Shown: positions 12,530-24,284, counted from the first letter of the stretch. The stretch is 64,000 nucleotides of DNA from Macrotis lagotis (GCF_037893015.1 NC_133665.1:107195971-107259970); one strand, 5' to 3'. Translations and numbers: made by a program. The notes: generated by a model from the letters alone, not told the origin.

Positions 12530-12690
12530 ATTTTTGTATCATTAGGTCCCTTTGGTGAAACTGGTGGATCTCTTCTTAGAATAATGCTTTTAAAGGTATA
12601 AAATAAAATACACAGGATTATAAAGGAAACCAATTATACTGTGATATAATTATCAGGATAATTTTTAAAAAATTTCAGGGAACCCAGAAG
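12530..12690. repeat. Old dispersed repeat, copy 2
   Basis: Similar to 8485-8645 ('aaaggtataaaataaaatac', then 'aggattataaaggaaaccaa'). The family is not named. Confidence 0.5.
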
Positions 12691-12712
12691 AAACTAGAGT
12701 TTTCAATGACTT

Positions 12713-12900
12713 ACAAATTATAAATATGGTAATAAAAACATGCCAAATCACAAATATTAAGAGAGATCTAAATCAAAACAACTCAGAGGTTTCATTTCAC
12801 ACCATGCAAATTAGCAAAAATGACAAAAGATGGGAACTATTAATACTAGAAGGAATACTGGTTACTCAGTTGGAAGAAAGATTTAGTGATCTGATCATTC
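12713..12900 (+). mobile_element. L1 3' fragment
   Basis: The text 'gagatctaaatcaaaacaac', 'tttcatttcacaccatgcaa' and 'attagcaaaaatgacaaaag' matches the 3' end of marsupial L1 ORF2/3' region as I recall it. It is a separate piece from the L1 beginning near 13000, because the order along the element is reversed. Confidence 0.6.
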
Positions 12901-13156
12901 CAGATATCAAGTCTGAATAATGAGACAAAATTATCCACTTTGCCTATATCTATGCCTTTATTTTCTCTCTCATCTTATTCCTTTAGTAGCATTTCTAGAA
13001 CTAGAATGGAGAAATGGGGACATTTTTACTTTTAATGTGTTCATTATTACCTAGATAGCAGAAGATATAGACAAAGAGGAGACAAAACTATCCTTATATG
13101 ATGATGACATGGTAGTTTTACCTAGACAACCTCAGAGAATCATTAAGTTTTCATTA

Positions 13157-14225
13157 TTGATTTTTTTTTAATTACAACCGTCAGGTCCCCAAATGAAAGG
13201 ACTGATCTGTGGACAAAGGTAGAAGAGAGACAATCATATGAGTGTCTTAAAGACAGCAAAACTTTAGACTTGGAACTAAAGGACACTGAACTTGCAGCCT
13301 CTGAGCTTTTCTGGATGTCTTGTTTTCTGTGCTGACCTAATAAGGTCCTTGCTCCTGTAGTCCTTGGCAGAGGTTTTATCCTTTTTTTGTGATAGCAGCA
13401 CTCCCTCATGTGGATGATTTTGGGATACACCTTGTTCTTTACAGAGGTTAACACCAAGTATTTGGCTTTCTCTTTCACCTCTAGATGCTTTCTCAGCTCT
13501 TCTGCTATCTAGGTCAGATTCCACTTTGTAGGATATATATTAACATTGGTTGCATAGTGTATAAGCTCTGTTTCACTTTTCTGGAGGACACTAGAATACA
13601 CATGTTAAACTGCAGTTACTTTTCCTGATATTCAGTTAGACATATTGTGCACTGAAGTCTTTGATCATGCATGGCCCTCAAGGTATGGTCCATGAGTTTC
13701 TGTGTTAGACAAAGCAAGCAATACAAATATTTTACAGCTAAGGATATGATGTGTTTCTGGTGGATATCATCTGAGCCTTTCTCCATCTTGGCCAGGACTT
13801 AGTCCATGAACTTTCTGTTCTCAACCTCAGAAACAAAGGAGAACAGAGTCCATGATAAGCCATGGAAGAAATAGTATTCCATTTGATAGTTTTCTGGAAA
13901 GTGCAACTGGCTAGTATTGCATATTCATTAGGACCACAGGAAGGAAGTGGAGAAAAGAAAGAGAGACCAAGAATCAGTCCTTGGACTTTGGTCTGTCTTT
14001 GGAGAAGCCAAGAGAACATCAGCCTATGATACATGTGATTTAATAGGGAAAAGAGAGATGAACTGGGATGGGGACAGGAATAGAGAAGACCATGGGGTGA
14101 TTCTTACCCTCATGGAAGAATCATGGAAGAGACCTGAAAATCCTTTCTCTGACTAAAAGATATGGACCTATATCCTTATGGGTCCATAATTGAAAACAGT
14201 CAGCTCCTTCCTGGCTTGGACCTTC
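13157..14225 (-). pseudogene. Candidate retrocopy of unknown parent inserted in L1
   Basis: L1 sequence breaks off after 13141 and resumes near 14226. The insert between them begins on the plus strand with a T10 run (about 13158-13168), as expected for the poly-A tail of a minus-strand retrocopy. Short minus-strand frames inside, for example one ending near 13143 that includes KYLVLTSVKNKVYPKIIHMR, are broken by many stops. I do not recognise the parent. The alternative is an unclassified transposable element. The 5' edge is approximate. Confidence 0.3.
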
Positions 14226-15617
14226 TCTTTCAACAAATAAATTGAAACAATCACAGGATATAAAATAAAGTAGAAACTACCACCATTTGTGTACAGCAAT
14301 ACCAAAATCAGGAAGATATAATAGAAGGGGAAGTCTTGTTTAAAACAACCACAAAATACACAATATATCAAGGAGTCAGTCTACCAAGGCACAATTAAAA
14401 GTTGGATAAATAACAGTTACAAAACATTTCCCAAATAAATAAAGAAAAACTTAAATAAATAATGGAGGGTTATTCAGTGCTAATGGCTGGGCCATGCCAA
14501 TGTAATAAAATTGATATCACCTAAATTAATTTACAGAGGTAAGGCTTTATCAATGAGACTTCCAAGGGATACTTCATAGAGCTAAAAATAGACAAAGTAA
14601 CAGATAATAACAATGACTAAATTCATTTAAAAGAACAAAAGATCTAGAATATCAAGGGAAATAAAATATAGGAATGAAGGGACAATAGTGCTTCTGTTGT
14701 ATTATGAAACATTTCTATTGTATTATGAAGCAATAATCATTGAAATTTTTTGGTGCTAGGTAAAAATAGAAAAGTAAAGCAGTAAAACTAAAGAAAAATC
14801 AGAAACAATTTAACAATGTTCAATAAACTCATGAACCTAAATTACTTGGGAAAAGCACTCCATTCTTTACCAAAAAATACTGGGAAAAGTAGAGATCAAT
14901 CTGAATTTAGATCAGTAATTTACATTGTTCCCTACAATAAACAAAAATGAAAATTCAATCTAAATAATAAAAGTCATGCCACAAAAAAGAAAGAAAAGAA
15001 TAGAACCCAATCAAATACATCTTTCATAACTAAGAACAGAAAGAACTTACAAAACAACTGTAGAGATGATCACAAATGACAAAATGACTTTAATGTATGA
15101 AACAAAAATTTTTTCATATGAACCAAATCAGTGCAATTGGGATAAGAAGGAAACTTTAAGGAATCAAGACTCAAAACTTTGGTCTAAAATCCAAAATGTA
15201 TTGTGAACTTAAAAGAAAAACAGCTATTTCCCACTGGATAAGTGCTCAAAGGATAGGAATAAAAGTTCTCAAAAAAATCAGAAACTACTAAAAACATGAA
15301 GGACTGTTTCAAATCACTGATAAGAGAAATGCAAATCAAAGCCATTCTGATGTTTTACTTTATACTCAGCAAGTTAAAGGTGACAAAAATTAGGAATAGT
15401 CAATATTATAATAGATTGTGTAAAGACATGCATACTGATGCACCATTTGTGGAGCTGTGAAACAATCTATCCATTCTGGAAAGTTAATTTGATACTATGT
15501 TAATAAAGGGACTTTGATCCAGAGATTCTATTGCTAAGCATGTAGCCCAAATATAAAACTAAAGCCCCAATATACACCAAAATATTTACAGTAACAATTT
15601 TTGCGGTAATAATTTTT

Positions 15618-15890
15618 TTCCTTCATTTTTGAAGAAGACCAAGACATCAGGGAGATGTGAATTGGATCTCAGTGAGTGGGTACAATGCTAACTAAGTCAC
15701 GAGCCCCACTTTCTCCTCTAGAGTCATCTGGGTCCATTGGTCAGGTGTGAATCAAGATGGCTGGAGATGGCTCTGGATGCAAGGCAATCTTGACTAGCCC
15801 AAGGTCACACAGCTATTAAGTGTCTGAGGTCAGATTTGAACTCGTTTTCTTGACTTCAGGGTCAGCACTCTACTCATTGCACCATCTCTC
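15618..15890 (-). mobile_element. Long composite marsupial SINE
   Basis: It contains 'gaagaagaccaagacatcag', 'ccactttctcctctagagtc' and a SINE core 'aaggtcacacagctattaag'. A second copy of the same family lies at 31156-31428. It is inserted in the L1. Confidence 0.75.
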
Positions 15891-16166
15891 TCACTCAAAT
15901 CCAATTCATGTTATGCTTGCTATTGTATCACCTCCCTGATGTCATGGTCTTTTTAGACAGTAATAAAGAATTGGAAACAAAGCAAATGTCCATCAATTTT
16001 TAAACAAATTCTCACAAATGAATGTAATGGAATATTATTGTGCTATATAACATAATGTATATGCAGTATCCAGAGAAGTATGGAATGATTCATAAGAATT
16101 AATGTAAAATGAAGAAGTAAAAAACAGGAAAACAATAAACACAACAATGTAAGTAAAGTAAAAAAA

Positions 16167-16342
16167 GGGGGGGGCATAGGGGATAGAGCACCTGCCCTAG
16201 AGTCAGGAAGATCTGAGTTCAAATATGATCTCTGACACTTAATTACCTAGCTGTGTGACCTTGGGCAAGTCACTTAACCACATTGCCTTGCAAAAACTAA
16301 AACCAACCAACCAACAAACAAACCATCCAAACAAAAAAAAAA
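16167..16342 (+). mobile_element. Marsupial SINE, diverged, in L1
   Basis: Contains 'ggatagagcacctgccctag', 'cacttaattacctagctgtg' and 'attgccttgcaaaaactaaa', followed by an A-rich tail. The 5' end is degraded into a G run. Confidence 0.8.
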
Positions 16343-16559
16343 GATTCCAATATGTTATTCAATTTTACTGACAAAGTTTGGATCCAAAGAAGAGATGTAA
16401 AATCATCCCTCCCTTCCTTCTTTGCAAAGATGGGAGACTTTGCAGAAAGGTATATGCAGAATATTGCATATATCATCAGACTTGGTTAATATGTTGTTTA
16501 GTTTTGTTGAATTGTTTTTAATCCCCTGAAGGTTCTTTAGGGAGTAGAGAGTGATGGAT

Positions 16560-16668
16560 ATTTTTTTGAATCATGCAAGACAAGTGGAGTAAATTGTCTA
16601 TAACCTTTGATTTAGTAATCCTATTACTAAGTATATGTTCAAGAAAACTGATGATGAATATAAAAGTT

Positions 16669-16709
<41 letters not shown>

Positions 16710-16900
16710 AACTATTTCAAGAAGACCTTTTTGTGGTAAAAGGAAAGAATTGGTAACAAATTGATTGTCCATCAAATGAGGAATGATTGAACAAGCTGTG
16801 GTATATGAATGCAATGGAATAGTATTATGCAAAAAGAAATGAAAAATATAGGGAATTCAGGGAAATGAACTGAAGAATTATGGATACAAAATGAAAAAAA
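16560..16900 (+). mobile_element. L1 3' fragment with (TA)n run
   Basis: Text such as 'cctttgatttagtaatccta', 'gaattggtaacaaattgatt' and 'gcaatggaatagtattatgc' follows the L1 3' region. A (TA)n microsatellite at 16672-16707 has expanded inside it. Confidence 0.65.
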
Positions 16901-16904
16901 AGAG

Positions 16905-17345
16905 GCAGTTAGATTATAAATCACTGGGCCTGGAGCCAGGAAGACCTAATTAAAATCTAACTTTCTTCTTTTTCTTTTTTCTTTTTTTTAGGTTTTTGCA
17001 AGGCAGTGGGGTTAAGTGACTTGCCCAAGGCTGCACAGCTAGGTAGTTATTAAGTATCTGAGGCCAGATTTGAACTTAGGTACTCCTGACTCCAGGGCTG
17101 GTGCTCTATCCACTGCACCACCTAGCCACCCCCTAAAATCTAATTTTAAACAAAGAATAGCTGTATGACCCTGGACAAATCACTTAACCTCAATCCATCT
17201 TAGTTTCCTCAGGTGTAAAATGATTAATAATGATTAATAATTAATGAATAATAATACCCATTTCCCAGGATTATTATGAAGACTCAAATGAGATAATATT
17301 TGTAAAGTACTTAGCACAGTTTACAAAATTAATAATAAATGCTTG
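16905..17345 (+). mobile_element. MIR-type SINE split by a younger SINE
   Basis: 'gggcctggagccaggaagac' on the left continues after the insertion as 'gctgtatgaccctggacaaa', 'ttagtttcctcaggtgtaaa' and 'ttgtaaagtacttagcacag', the classical MIR order. The younger SINE occupies 16961-17133. Confidence 0.8.
16961..17133 (-). mobile_element. WSINE-like SINE nested in a MIR
   Basis: It is bounded by perfect 10-bp direct repeats 'taaaatctaa' at 16951-16960 and 17134-17143. It reads 'aggtttttgcaaggcagtgg' to 'gcaccacctagccacccc'. Confidence 0.92.
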
Positions 17346-17639
17346 TGACCTTTCCTTCCCCAAAGAACCTTACACAGTCTTCTGAGTTAGATCCATCCTC
17401 TCAGTAGAGAAGTTAGCCAATGGGTGTGAAATAGTCATTACCCATGCCATCTGATGAACTTGTGTTGGTTTGTATTTATTTAACTTTGTCACTCTTGAAA
17501 GAGAGGTTTGAGGATATGGTTGTTATTGGGAAGTGGCAGTTTTATATGCATCCGTAACATATTTAGTTCATTTTGAACTTAAATACATAAAGACAAATAA
17601 AGGAACATTTCCCTGTATACAACACAATATAAAAAGAAG

Positions 17640-18182
17640 ATTCATTAAAAAATTTACATTTTTTAGTTTATTTTTTAAAAACTATATAAGTATTACACAT
17701 CATTTAAAAAAACTACTTTCTATGCTACTTCTTAATTTTCTTTTATCCTCTGTCTTGTACTTTTTATATTTTTCCCCTCCCCATTCCATCCTAGAGATAG
17801 CTACTGTTATACATAAATATGTATATATATGTATTTAAACTCAAACATAGATATACTATACATACTTCTATTTGTCAGTTTTCTTTGGAGGTAGATAGCA
17901 TCTTCCATCATAAGCCCTTTGTAGTTAGAGTATTTACTACTCAAAATGATTAAATTACAGTTGTTCTTAAAATAGCATTATGCTTACTGCAGATGATATT
18001 TTCTTGGTTCTACTCATTTTGCTCTTCATCATTTCATACAAGTTTTTCCAGGTATTTCTAAAATCAATGAATTCATCATTTCTTATAGCTCTGAAGAATT
18101 CCACCATGATTATATAGCACAACTTGCTTAGCCATTCCCTAACTGATGGACATCCCCATAATTTCCAGTTCTTTGCCACCAC
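17640..18182 (-). mobile_element. L1 3' region, reverse orientation
   Basis: 'tcatttcatacaagtttttc', 'gccattccctaactgatgga' and 'ccagttctttgccaccacag' are the reverse of the marsupial L1 3' region. A SINE (18198-18374) interrupts its end. Confidence 0.75.
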
Positions 18183-18197
18183 AGGTATATATTTTTA

Positions 18198-18374
18198 TTT
18201 TTTATTTATTTATTTATTTATTTTTAGGTTTTTCTTACAAGGTAAATGGGGTTAAGTGGCTTGCCCAAGGCCACACGGCTAGGTAATCATTAAGTGTCTG
18301 GGACTGGATTTGAACCCAGGTACTCCTGACTCCAGGGCCGGTGCTTTATCCACTTTGCTACCTAGCTACCCCCA
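18198..18374 (-). mobile_element. WSINE-like SINE with 15-bp target repeats
   Basis: The direct repeats 'aggtatatattttta' lie at 18183-18197 and 18375-18389. The A-tail has become a (TTTA)n run at its left end. Confidence 0.92.
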
Positions 18375-18789
18375 AGGTATATATTTTTAAAAAGCATCAA
18401 TAAAACAAAATCATCTACCTCTATCAAAATCCTGTTTCTAGGGAATTCTCATATCTGCAGCAAATTAAGTTGAGAAAAGAGCTAGAACACCCTGAACTTT
18501 GGTCCCCTATACTCTAGGCTATGTGAGATAAGGGTAGTCTGCCCCAAACAGGTATTGCCATTGAGGAAAGTTGGCTTGGAGAGGGATGTAATAGTAAAAC
18601 ACTTAGAATGGGGTATTCGGCCAGGGGAGCTGAAATGGGGGCAGGATACTTCTTCCTAAAGAGATCCTTGATACATTTTAGCTCTCTGTTAGTCCAGTGC
18701 TAGAGAGTCAGTCATAACTGGAAAGAAATTCAATGTTTATCACCCACTTCCTGGCCAACAGATCAAAGCACATGATATCTTCCAGCCAA

Positions 18790-19715
18790 TATTAGTACCC
18801 TAAGGCAGGGCTCCTGCTAGTTATAAATCTATCATCTATATTCTTTTATTCCATTGCCTCGACTCCTTTTGCAGTCTGATTTTCAATCCCTCCACTTCAA
18901 TGAACTGTTTCCTCCAAGGTCATCAATGATTTTAACTGCTTCATGAGATGACCTTTCCCCAATCTTCCTCCTCCTCATTCTCTTTGGCAGCTTCTGATAC
19001 TTTGAACACCACATGTTTGGGAATACTCTTTCTTCTCTTGGCTTCTGTGAAATGGCTGTTTCTCTTTTTGCTTCTTCCTGTGTGACCACCCCCTGACTCA
19101 TTGCCCAGCACCCATGAATTGAGCATGGATTTTCTTCAAGCTTTCAACTCTTCTATCTCTATGTTTTCTTTTCTGTTGATTTCACCTGTCTTCATTTGTC
19201 TGGAAATCAGCTCTAAATAAATAAGCCCCAAACTGAATCTTTGGCTATAATTTTTCTTTTGAATCCTGTGTCACCAGCTGTGTCCTGGATCTCTACCTAG
19301 ATAACCCATATCAGCTCATATTAAAAATGCCCAACAACAAAACTCATTTTTTCTCCTCTAAGCCTATTCTTAATCTAAAATTTTCTATTTCTATTGACAG
19401 AACCATCGTATTTCCAGTGATCCAGGTTTGCAACATTGGAATCAATCTTAAACTCATCCCTTTCCTTCCAATCCTATATTCAAATGTTTGCTGATTCTAC
19501 TCCTATAGCATCTCTTTTAACTATCCCCTTCTCTCCAGACACATGCTCCTACTGTAAAACAGGCCTACGTCAACTTTTCTATGGACTACTGCAATAGAAC
19601 TCTATTGTATCTTCATGCTCTTTCCTCTCCCAAATCACTCCTTCACATAGCTGCCAAGGTAATTTTCCTAAGGAGCAGGTCTCATGTCACTCCCTATTCA
19701 AAATCTTTCAGTGTA
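18790..19715 (+). mobile_element. L2 LINE fragment
   Basis: 'ttcctccaaggtcatcaatg', 'agcttctgatactttgaaca', 'tggactactgcaatagaact' and 'aggtaattttcctaaggagc' follow the L2 reverse-transcriptase and 3' region in order. It has many stops and is ancient. Confidence 0.75.
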
Positions 19716-19739
19716 CTAAAATAAGTAGGGAAGTTCGCA

Positions 19740-20640
19740 ATCAGGAAACAATGACAACATATTTTTGTGTGTATGTATGATCAAAAACCATTCTCGAATA
19801 CATACGTAGTCAAAAGAGATGAACAAACAATTCTCAAAAGGAAAATTGTGTGAAAAAATTGTCCAAACTACTAATAATAAGAGAACCAATAATAATTTAG
19901 AGAAATTCAAATCAAATAGTCCTGAGGTTTTACCTCATTTGCTGCAAATTAGCAAAGATGTGGGAAGAGAGGCACACTAGTACATTTTAAAAAGAAACTT
20001 GGAATCATGCAAATAAAATACTTTACATGTTTAAACCATCTGGTTCAGAAATTCCATTACTAGACTTATATACCAAGGAGGAAGGAAGGAAAAAAGAAGG
20101 CAAGCCCTTATTAAACATCTACTATGTGCCAGACACTGCTTTACAAGAAGTCCATTAATAAGAAAATCCCTATCTATCTATCTATCTATCTATCTATAAA
20201 GATTTATAGCAGTACTTTTTGTAAGAACAAAGAATTGGAAACAAAGTAGATGAATATCGATTGGGGAATGGCTAAAAAAATTGTGGTACATAAAAGTAAT
20301 GGAATATAACTGTGCTGAAAGAAATGATATATAAGAGAAATATGTAGAAGCATGAACTGGTGCAGGGTGAAAAAAGGAGAGCCAGAAAAGATTATTATAC
20401 ATAATGATTACAACAATGCAAATGGAAAACACAACAACTTTAAAAAAATTAAAAGTGAAAATTAAAATGAGCAGACATGGCTCCAAAGAAGACATTTTTC
20501 ATGCTTTCCTTTTCACAACCTGGAAGCCATCAGGTCTGGTATATCACATAATTCTTCAGTCTTTTTTTTTTTTTTTGGCTATAGCAATTAGTTTTGTTGA
20601 TTTTTTCTCTTTTTTTCCTTTAGAAAGACTGTTTATTACA
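19740..20640 (+). mobile_element. L1 3' fragment with (TATC)n
   Basis: 'acaattctcaaaaggaaaat', 'gaggttttacctcatttgct', 'gaattggaaacaaagtagat' and 'gattggggaatggctaaaaa' follow the L1 3' region. A (TATC)n microsatellite lies at about 20170-20198 and a MIR-like scrap near 20100-20150. Confidence 0.7.
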
Positions 20641-20736
20641 TGGGATACCTTTCCGGGAAGGTGGAGAGCGAGAGATAGTGGAGAAATTTTGGTGGGGAAA
20701 AGATATCAGTAAAAATTGATTTTAAAAACTTTTCAG

Positions 20737-20891
20737 GGGGCAGCTAGGTGGCGCAGTGGATAGAGCACCGGCACTGGAGTCAGGAGTACCTGAGTACAAA
20801 TCCACCTCAGACGCTTAATAATTACCTAGTTGTGTGGCCTTGGGCAAGCCACTTGACCCCATTGCCTTGCAAAAACCTTAAAAAAAGCCTC
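20737..20891 (+). mobile_element. WSINE-like SINE, young
   Basis: Intact core 'cagctaggtggcgcagtgga' to 'ccttgcaaaaacc'. Perfect 12-bp target repeats 'aaaacttttcag' lie at 20725-20736 and 20892-20903. Confidence 0.93.
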
Positions 20892-21099
20892 AAAACTTTT
20901 CAGTGTGATTGCTGAGCCACGAGGTTGTGATCCTTGTAAGACCATGGAGAAAAGGAAGGATGCTACAAGATTGAAAAGGGCAAATGCTGTCCATATTTTC
21001 AGAAGAGAGGAGAGTAGAATCTGTAAATCATTGACTAAGGAGCTTGATTTCATTCATAGTAAAAAAAAACCCCATAAAAATAAATGAGAAAAGGCAGCC

Positions 21100-22620
21100 A
21101 CAATAACAAGAAGCTAGCATGGCTTTGTCAAAAGCAGGTCATGCTAGACTAAAATTGTACTCTTTTTTAAAAACAATATTATTAGACTAGACAAGGTGGT
21201 ACTTTATATGCAATCTACATTTTACTAAATCTCTCCTTACTTTAGAGGACAAGATGAAGTAAGGTGAAGTAGATGATGGTAGAAGAAGACATTCAGAAAT
21301 GAACGAATGGCCAAATTCAAAGAGCAGCCATTAAATCTCTGAAACCTCTTGAAAGAGGTCCTCAAATGGAGTGACTCAGGAATCTGTCCTTGATGAAATG
21401 CCATTTTTAACACTTGTATTAATTTTTGAATAAAGGTAAGGTGACATTTTTATCAAAAATATAGATGAAGAGAAGCTAAAATATTATATGACAGTTGGAT
21501 AAGATCCAACAAGATCTTAACAAGTTAAAATGCTGGACTGAGTAAATTAAACACAATTCAATAAAATATAAGTATTACAACTTCATTGAAAAAAATAAAT
21601 TTTACAAATAGAAGATGAAAGAAACATTGCAAAACCTGTGAAAATGATATGAGAATTTTAGTAGATTGCAAATCTATTAGTCACCAGTGTAATATGGTAG
21701 TCAAAAGAACTGATGTTAATTGGAAACATTAGTATGTGCTAATAATTATTATCATTAATTGGAAAAATACTGGGTGACATGCATACAATGGAATATTACT
21801 GTGCTATACAAAATAATCATTATCAAGAATTCTGAGAATCATGGGAAGACTCATATGAATAAATCCATAAAGTAATATGCAGAACCAAAAGAAAAAACAT
21901 GTTTGAAATTATGTAAATGGAGACAAAAATAAAACCAAACTTAATCCTGAATAAGCTTGGTGTGAAGAAGAGATGAGTAAATGTATCTCCCCTTCCTTTA
22001 CTGGAGAGGTGGAAGACTCTAGGTGGAGAATGTTGAATGTGCTGCCAGATCCAACAGGTTTGTTGTTTTTTCCTGAACTGTTTTTTCTTCTTAAATATTT
22101 GTCAGAGAGGAGGCATATATTTGGAAATGAATGTGGTTTCAAAATAAAATGCATAAGTATAAAAACAGTTGATTGTCTACAATCGGATAGGAAGTATGCT
22201 GGGGCTAGAGCTGAAAGTCTGTCTCCATGTGGGTCTGATAAGATCATATTTGAAACATATTCAGTTCTGGACACAAAGTTTGAGGAAGGACATTAATAAG
22301 TTAGAGAGATAGGTGATCACATTGGGGAAAAATCCTCACAATCACGGAAGAAACAGTTGAAAGAAATTGACATGTTTAGTCTGAAGAAAAAAAGAGCAGG
22401 TTTGTGCAAAAGTTATCTTCAAGTATATGAAGGACTTCTATATAGGAAAAGGATTGTACTTAATTGGCATAGTTTCAAAGGTCAGAACGAGAACCAATAA
22501 ATAGATGCTGAAGAAATAAGGGCTAAGGCTTGAAATAAGGAAAAGCTTGTCAAAAGAGGAGTCACTATCCCAAAATGCAATATATTACCCCAGAAAAAAG
22601 AGAGCCCCCTTCAAGCAAAG
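21100..22620 (+). mobile_element. CR1-like LINE fragment with an L1 piece inside
   Basis: 'agcaggtcatgctagactaa', 'ggaatctgtccttgatgaaa', 'agtagattgcaaatctatta', 'ttcagttctggacacaaagt' and 'gacatgtttagtctgaagaa' follow the 3' half of a CR1/L3-clade element as I recall it. Between about 21735 and 22230 the order is broken by L1-like 3' sequence ('caatggaatattactgtgct'). Confidence 0.65.
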
Positions 22621-23164
22621 ACTACCTGGTTAGTATAGTGTAAAGGGGATTCTTGATGGCTTAGATGGCCTGGATTATGCCTTGGTTTGGGCTTTACCTG
22701 GATATATGGATTGAGATAGAGAAACATGGATCATAGTTCATGCTCAAGCTAACAAACCACCTTTCCTTGAGGGTTGTAGTTGTAGACTGCATTTCTTGTC
22801 CTGGTTCTGCCCTTGGTTTGTGTGACTTCAAGAAAGTTCCTTTTCAGGATCTCCATTTCATAGGGATTACAGACTTTAGAACTCTAAAATAGGTCTACCT
22901 ATCATTTTACTATTCTACTCCAATTCCTTCATTTAGAGAGGGGGTACATGAGGTCAGAAAATTTAGGTGATTTTTTTCCCTCAAAGTTGTACAGGTTGAA
23001 CATGGCAAAAGTGGGATTCAACTACAAGTCTTTTGAAAATAAGTTCATTGCTTTTTCCACCAACTTCCAAAAGGTAGACATTTCCCACAATCCTACGAGC
23101 TTTCCAACCTAGTTGTCCCAGCAGTCCTACCACCAAATGCTAAAGACCACCAGGATAACCTTAC

Positions 23165-23271
23165 CACATTGGTGTCTCTTTCCAGGGCAGGCTCCAAGCT
23201 CAGTTCCCGGGGGCCACAACAGTCTAAGCGGATCAGGGCCCGGCATCGATAATGGCAAGTAAACTTGCAGT
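23165..23271 (-). CDS. RASSF1: RASSF1 exon 2 (second half of C1 domain, isoform A)
   Basis: The minus-strand acceptor 'cctctccccag' is followed by a frame reading CKFTCHYRCRALIRLDCCGP and ending ERDTNV before the donor 'gtaagg'. The first two bases complete a codon begun in exon 1-alpha, giving His (CAC). The joined protein reads QCIHCKFTCHYRC, as in human RASSF1A. The exon supplies C112, H117, C120 and C128 of the C1 zinc finger, and the linker to exon 3 in phase 0. The exon is 107 bp. No other open frame at this place has family similarity. Confidence 0.95.
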
Positions 23272-24015
23272 CTGGGGAGAGGAAGGAAAGATAGTGAGTG
23301 AAGGAAAATATCCCCATTCCTTTCTTTTGCATCTTCCATAACCCATTGTTCCAGTTCTGGGAGCTATCAATTCTCATATGGCTCTCTAGGTCCCCCTGGT
23401 GGACTTGTTGAGGAGCATCCATCCTCCCAGAAACCTGGGCGGAAAGCCAGGCAGGAAAGAAGCTGCCTACAATGGTTTAAGGTACAGGGGACTGATTTCC
23501 CCATCCAGTGGGGATCAAAGTCTCCACCTTCCAGATGCTGAAGTGTAGCCAATTCCTTCCTGCCCTGCCCCTCTTCTGTATTCTCCTAACCTGGTTACAG
23601 GTTAACTAAGGCAGAGAAAAGAATGCTGATAGTAAATTTAGCTATGTATTAATGCATTCACATGCTATAGTGAAACTTTAACACATCAATGACAGTCAAA
23701 GACTGTTGACACATTTACACACATAAAGATAACATGCAGAAGGTGAGGAGGTTGTATATCATATTAATACACATTCACATTCTACTGATTTATTATGCTC
23801 AGTCACAAGCTATCTTGGAAATATATTCCTGCATTCATACTGATAAAAACTGATATGTAGGTACTCTTGATCCATTCATAAACCATCCAGTTTACATGTT
23901 ACATGAAAACCTTTATAATTTACATGCTAATTACATTAGCACCTTCACAGATATACATATTTTCCTGAGAGTCCTCAATCTCTTTCATCCTTTTTTTTCA
24001 CAATTAAATCTATCT

Positions 24016-24176
24016 GGGGGCAGCTAGGTGGCATAGTGGATAAAGCACTGGCCCTGGAGTCAGGAGTACCTGGGTTCAAATCCGGTCTCAGACACTTAAT
24101 AATTACCTAGCCGTGTGGCCTTGGGCAAGCCACTTAACCCTGTTTGCCTTGCAAAACCCTAAAAAAAAAACAATTC
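24016..24176 (+). mobile_element. WSINE-like SINE with 15-bp target repeats
   Basis: Core 'cagctaggtggcatagtgga' to poly-A. The direct repeats 'caattaaatctatct' lie at 24001-24015 and 24177-24191. Confidence 0.93.
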
Positions 24177-24284
24177 CAATTAAATCTATCTATTTCAGAA
24201 CCCCATTGATACATTAAAACTTCAAACTTCACAGAGAACTGATGAATTTGTACATCATTTTTACATTGCACAGACATATCACAC

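Larger units (their letters stand above)
13000..16520 (+). mobile_element. Old L1 LINE with nested insertions
   Basis: The piece at 13040-13141 holds the L1 reverse-transcriptase signature, with codons for DDDMVVLP ahead of 'ctagacaacctcagagaatc'. The element resumes near 14226 ('aaataaattgaaacaatcac', 'ggagtcagtctaccaaggca') and runs through the ORF2 C-terminus and 3' region to about 16520. Three things interrupt it: a minus-strand insert (about 13142-14225), a composite SINE (15618-15890) and a WSINE-like SINE (16167-16342). It contains many stops and is not active. Confidence 0.7.
6185..23164 (-). other. RASSF1: RASSF1 intron, about 17 kb, mostly repeats
   Basis: This is the intron between exon 2 and the isoform C promoter. 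I find no coding exon. It holds SINEs, an L1 with nested insertions (13000-16520), an L2 fragment, two L1 3' fragments and a CR1-like fragment, all listed separately, with AT-rich sequence between. Stretches such as 8650-9650, 10330-12330 and 22630-23090 show nothing I can name beyond short L2/MIR tails, for example near 11690-11765. Confidence 0.7.

Noticed and set aside
15618-15890. Possible tRNA gene inside SINEs
   Set aside because: The SINE heads may derive from tRNA or 7SL-like ancestors, but no copy keeps a foldable cloverleaf with intact boxes that I could identify.
20163-20200. Possible CRISPR-like array
   Set aside because: It is a plain (TATC)n microsatellite without spacers, in a vertebrate genome.
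12713-22620. Short frames inside L1, L2 and CR1-like pieces
   Set aside because: Remnants of LINE coding regions with many stops, not host genes.
23093-23422. Full 109-codon open frame around RASSF1 exon 2 as one exon
   Set aside because: Only 23165-23271 matches RASSF1. The sequence beyond the donor 'gtaagg' and before the acceptor has no similarity.
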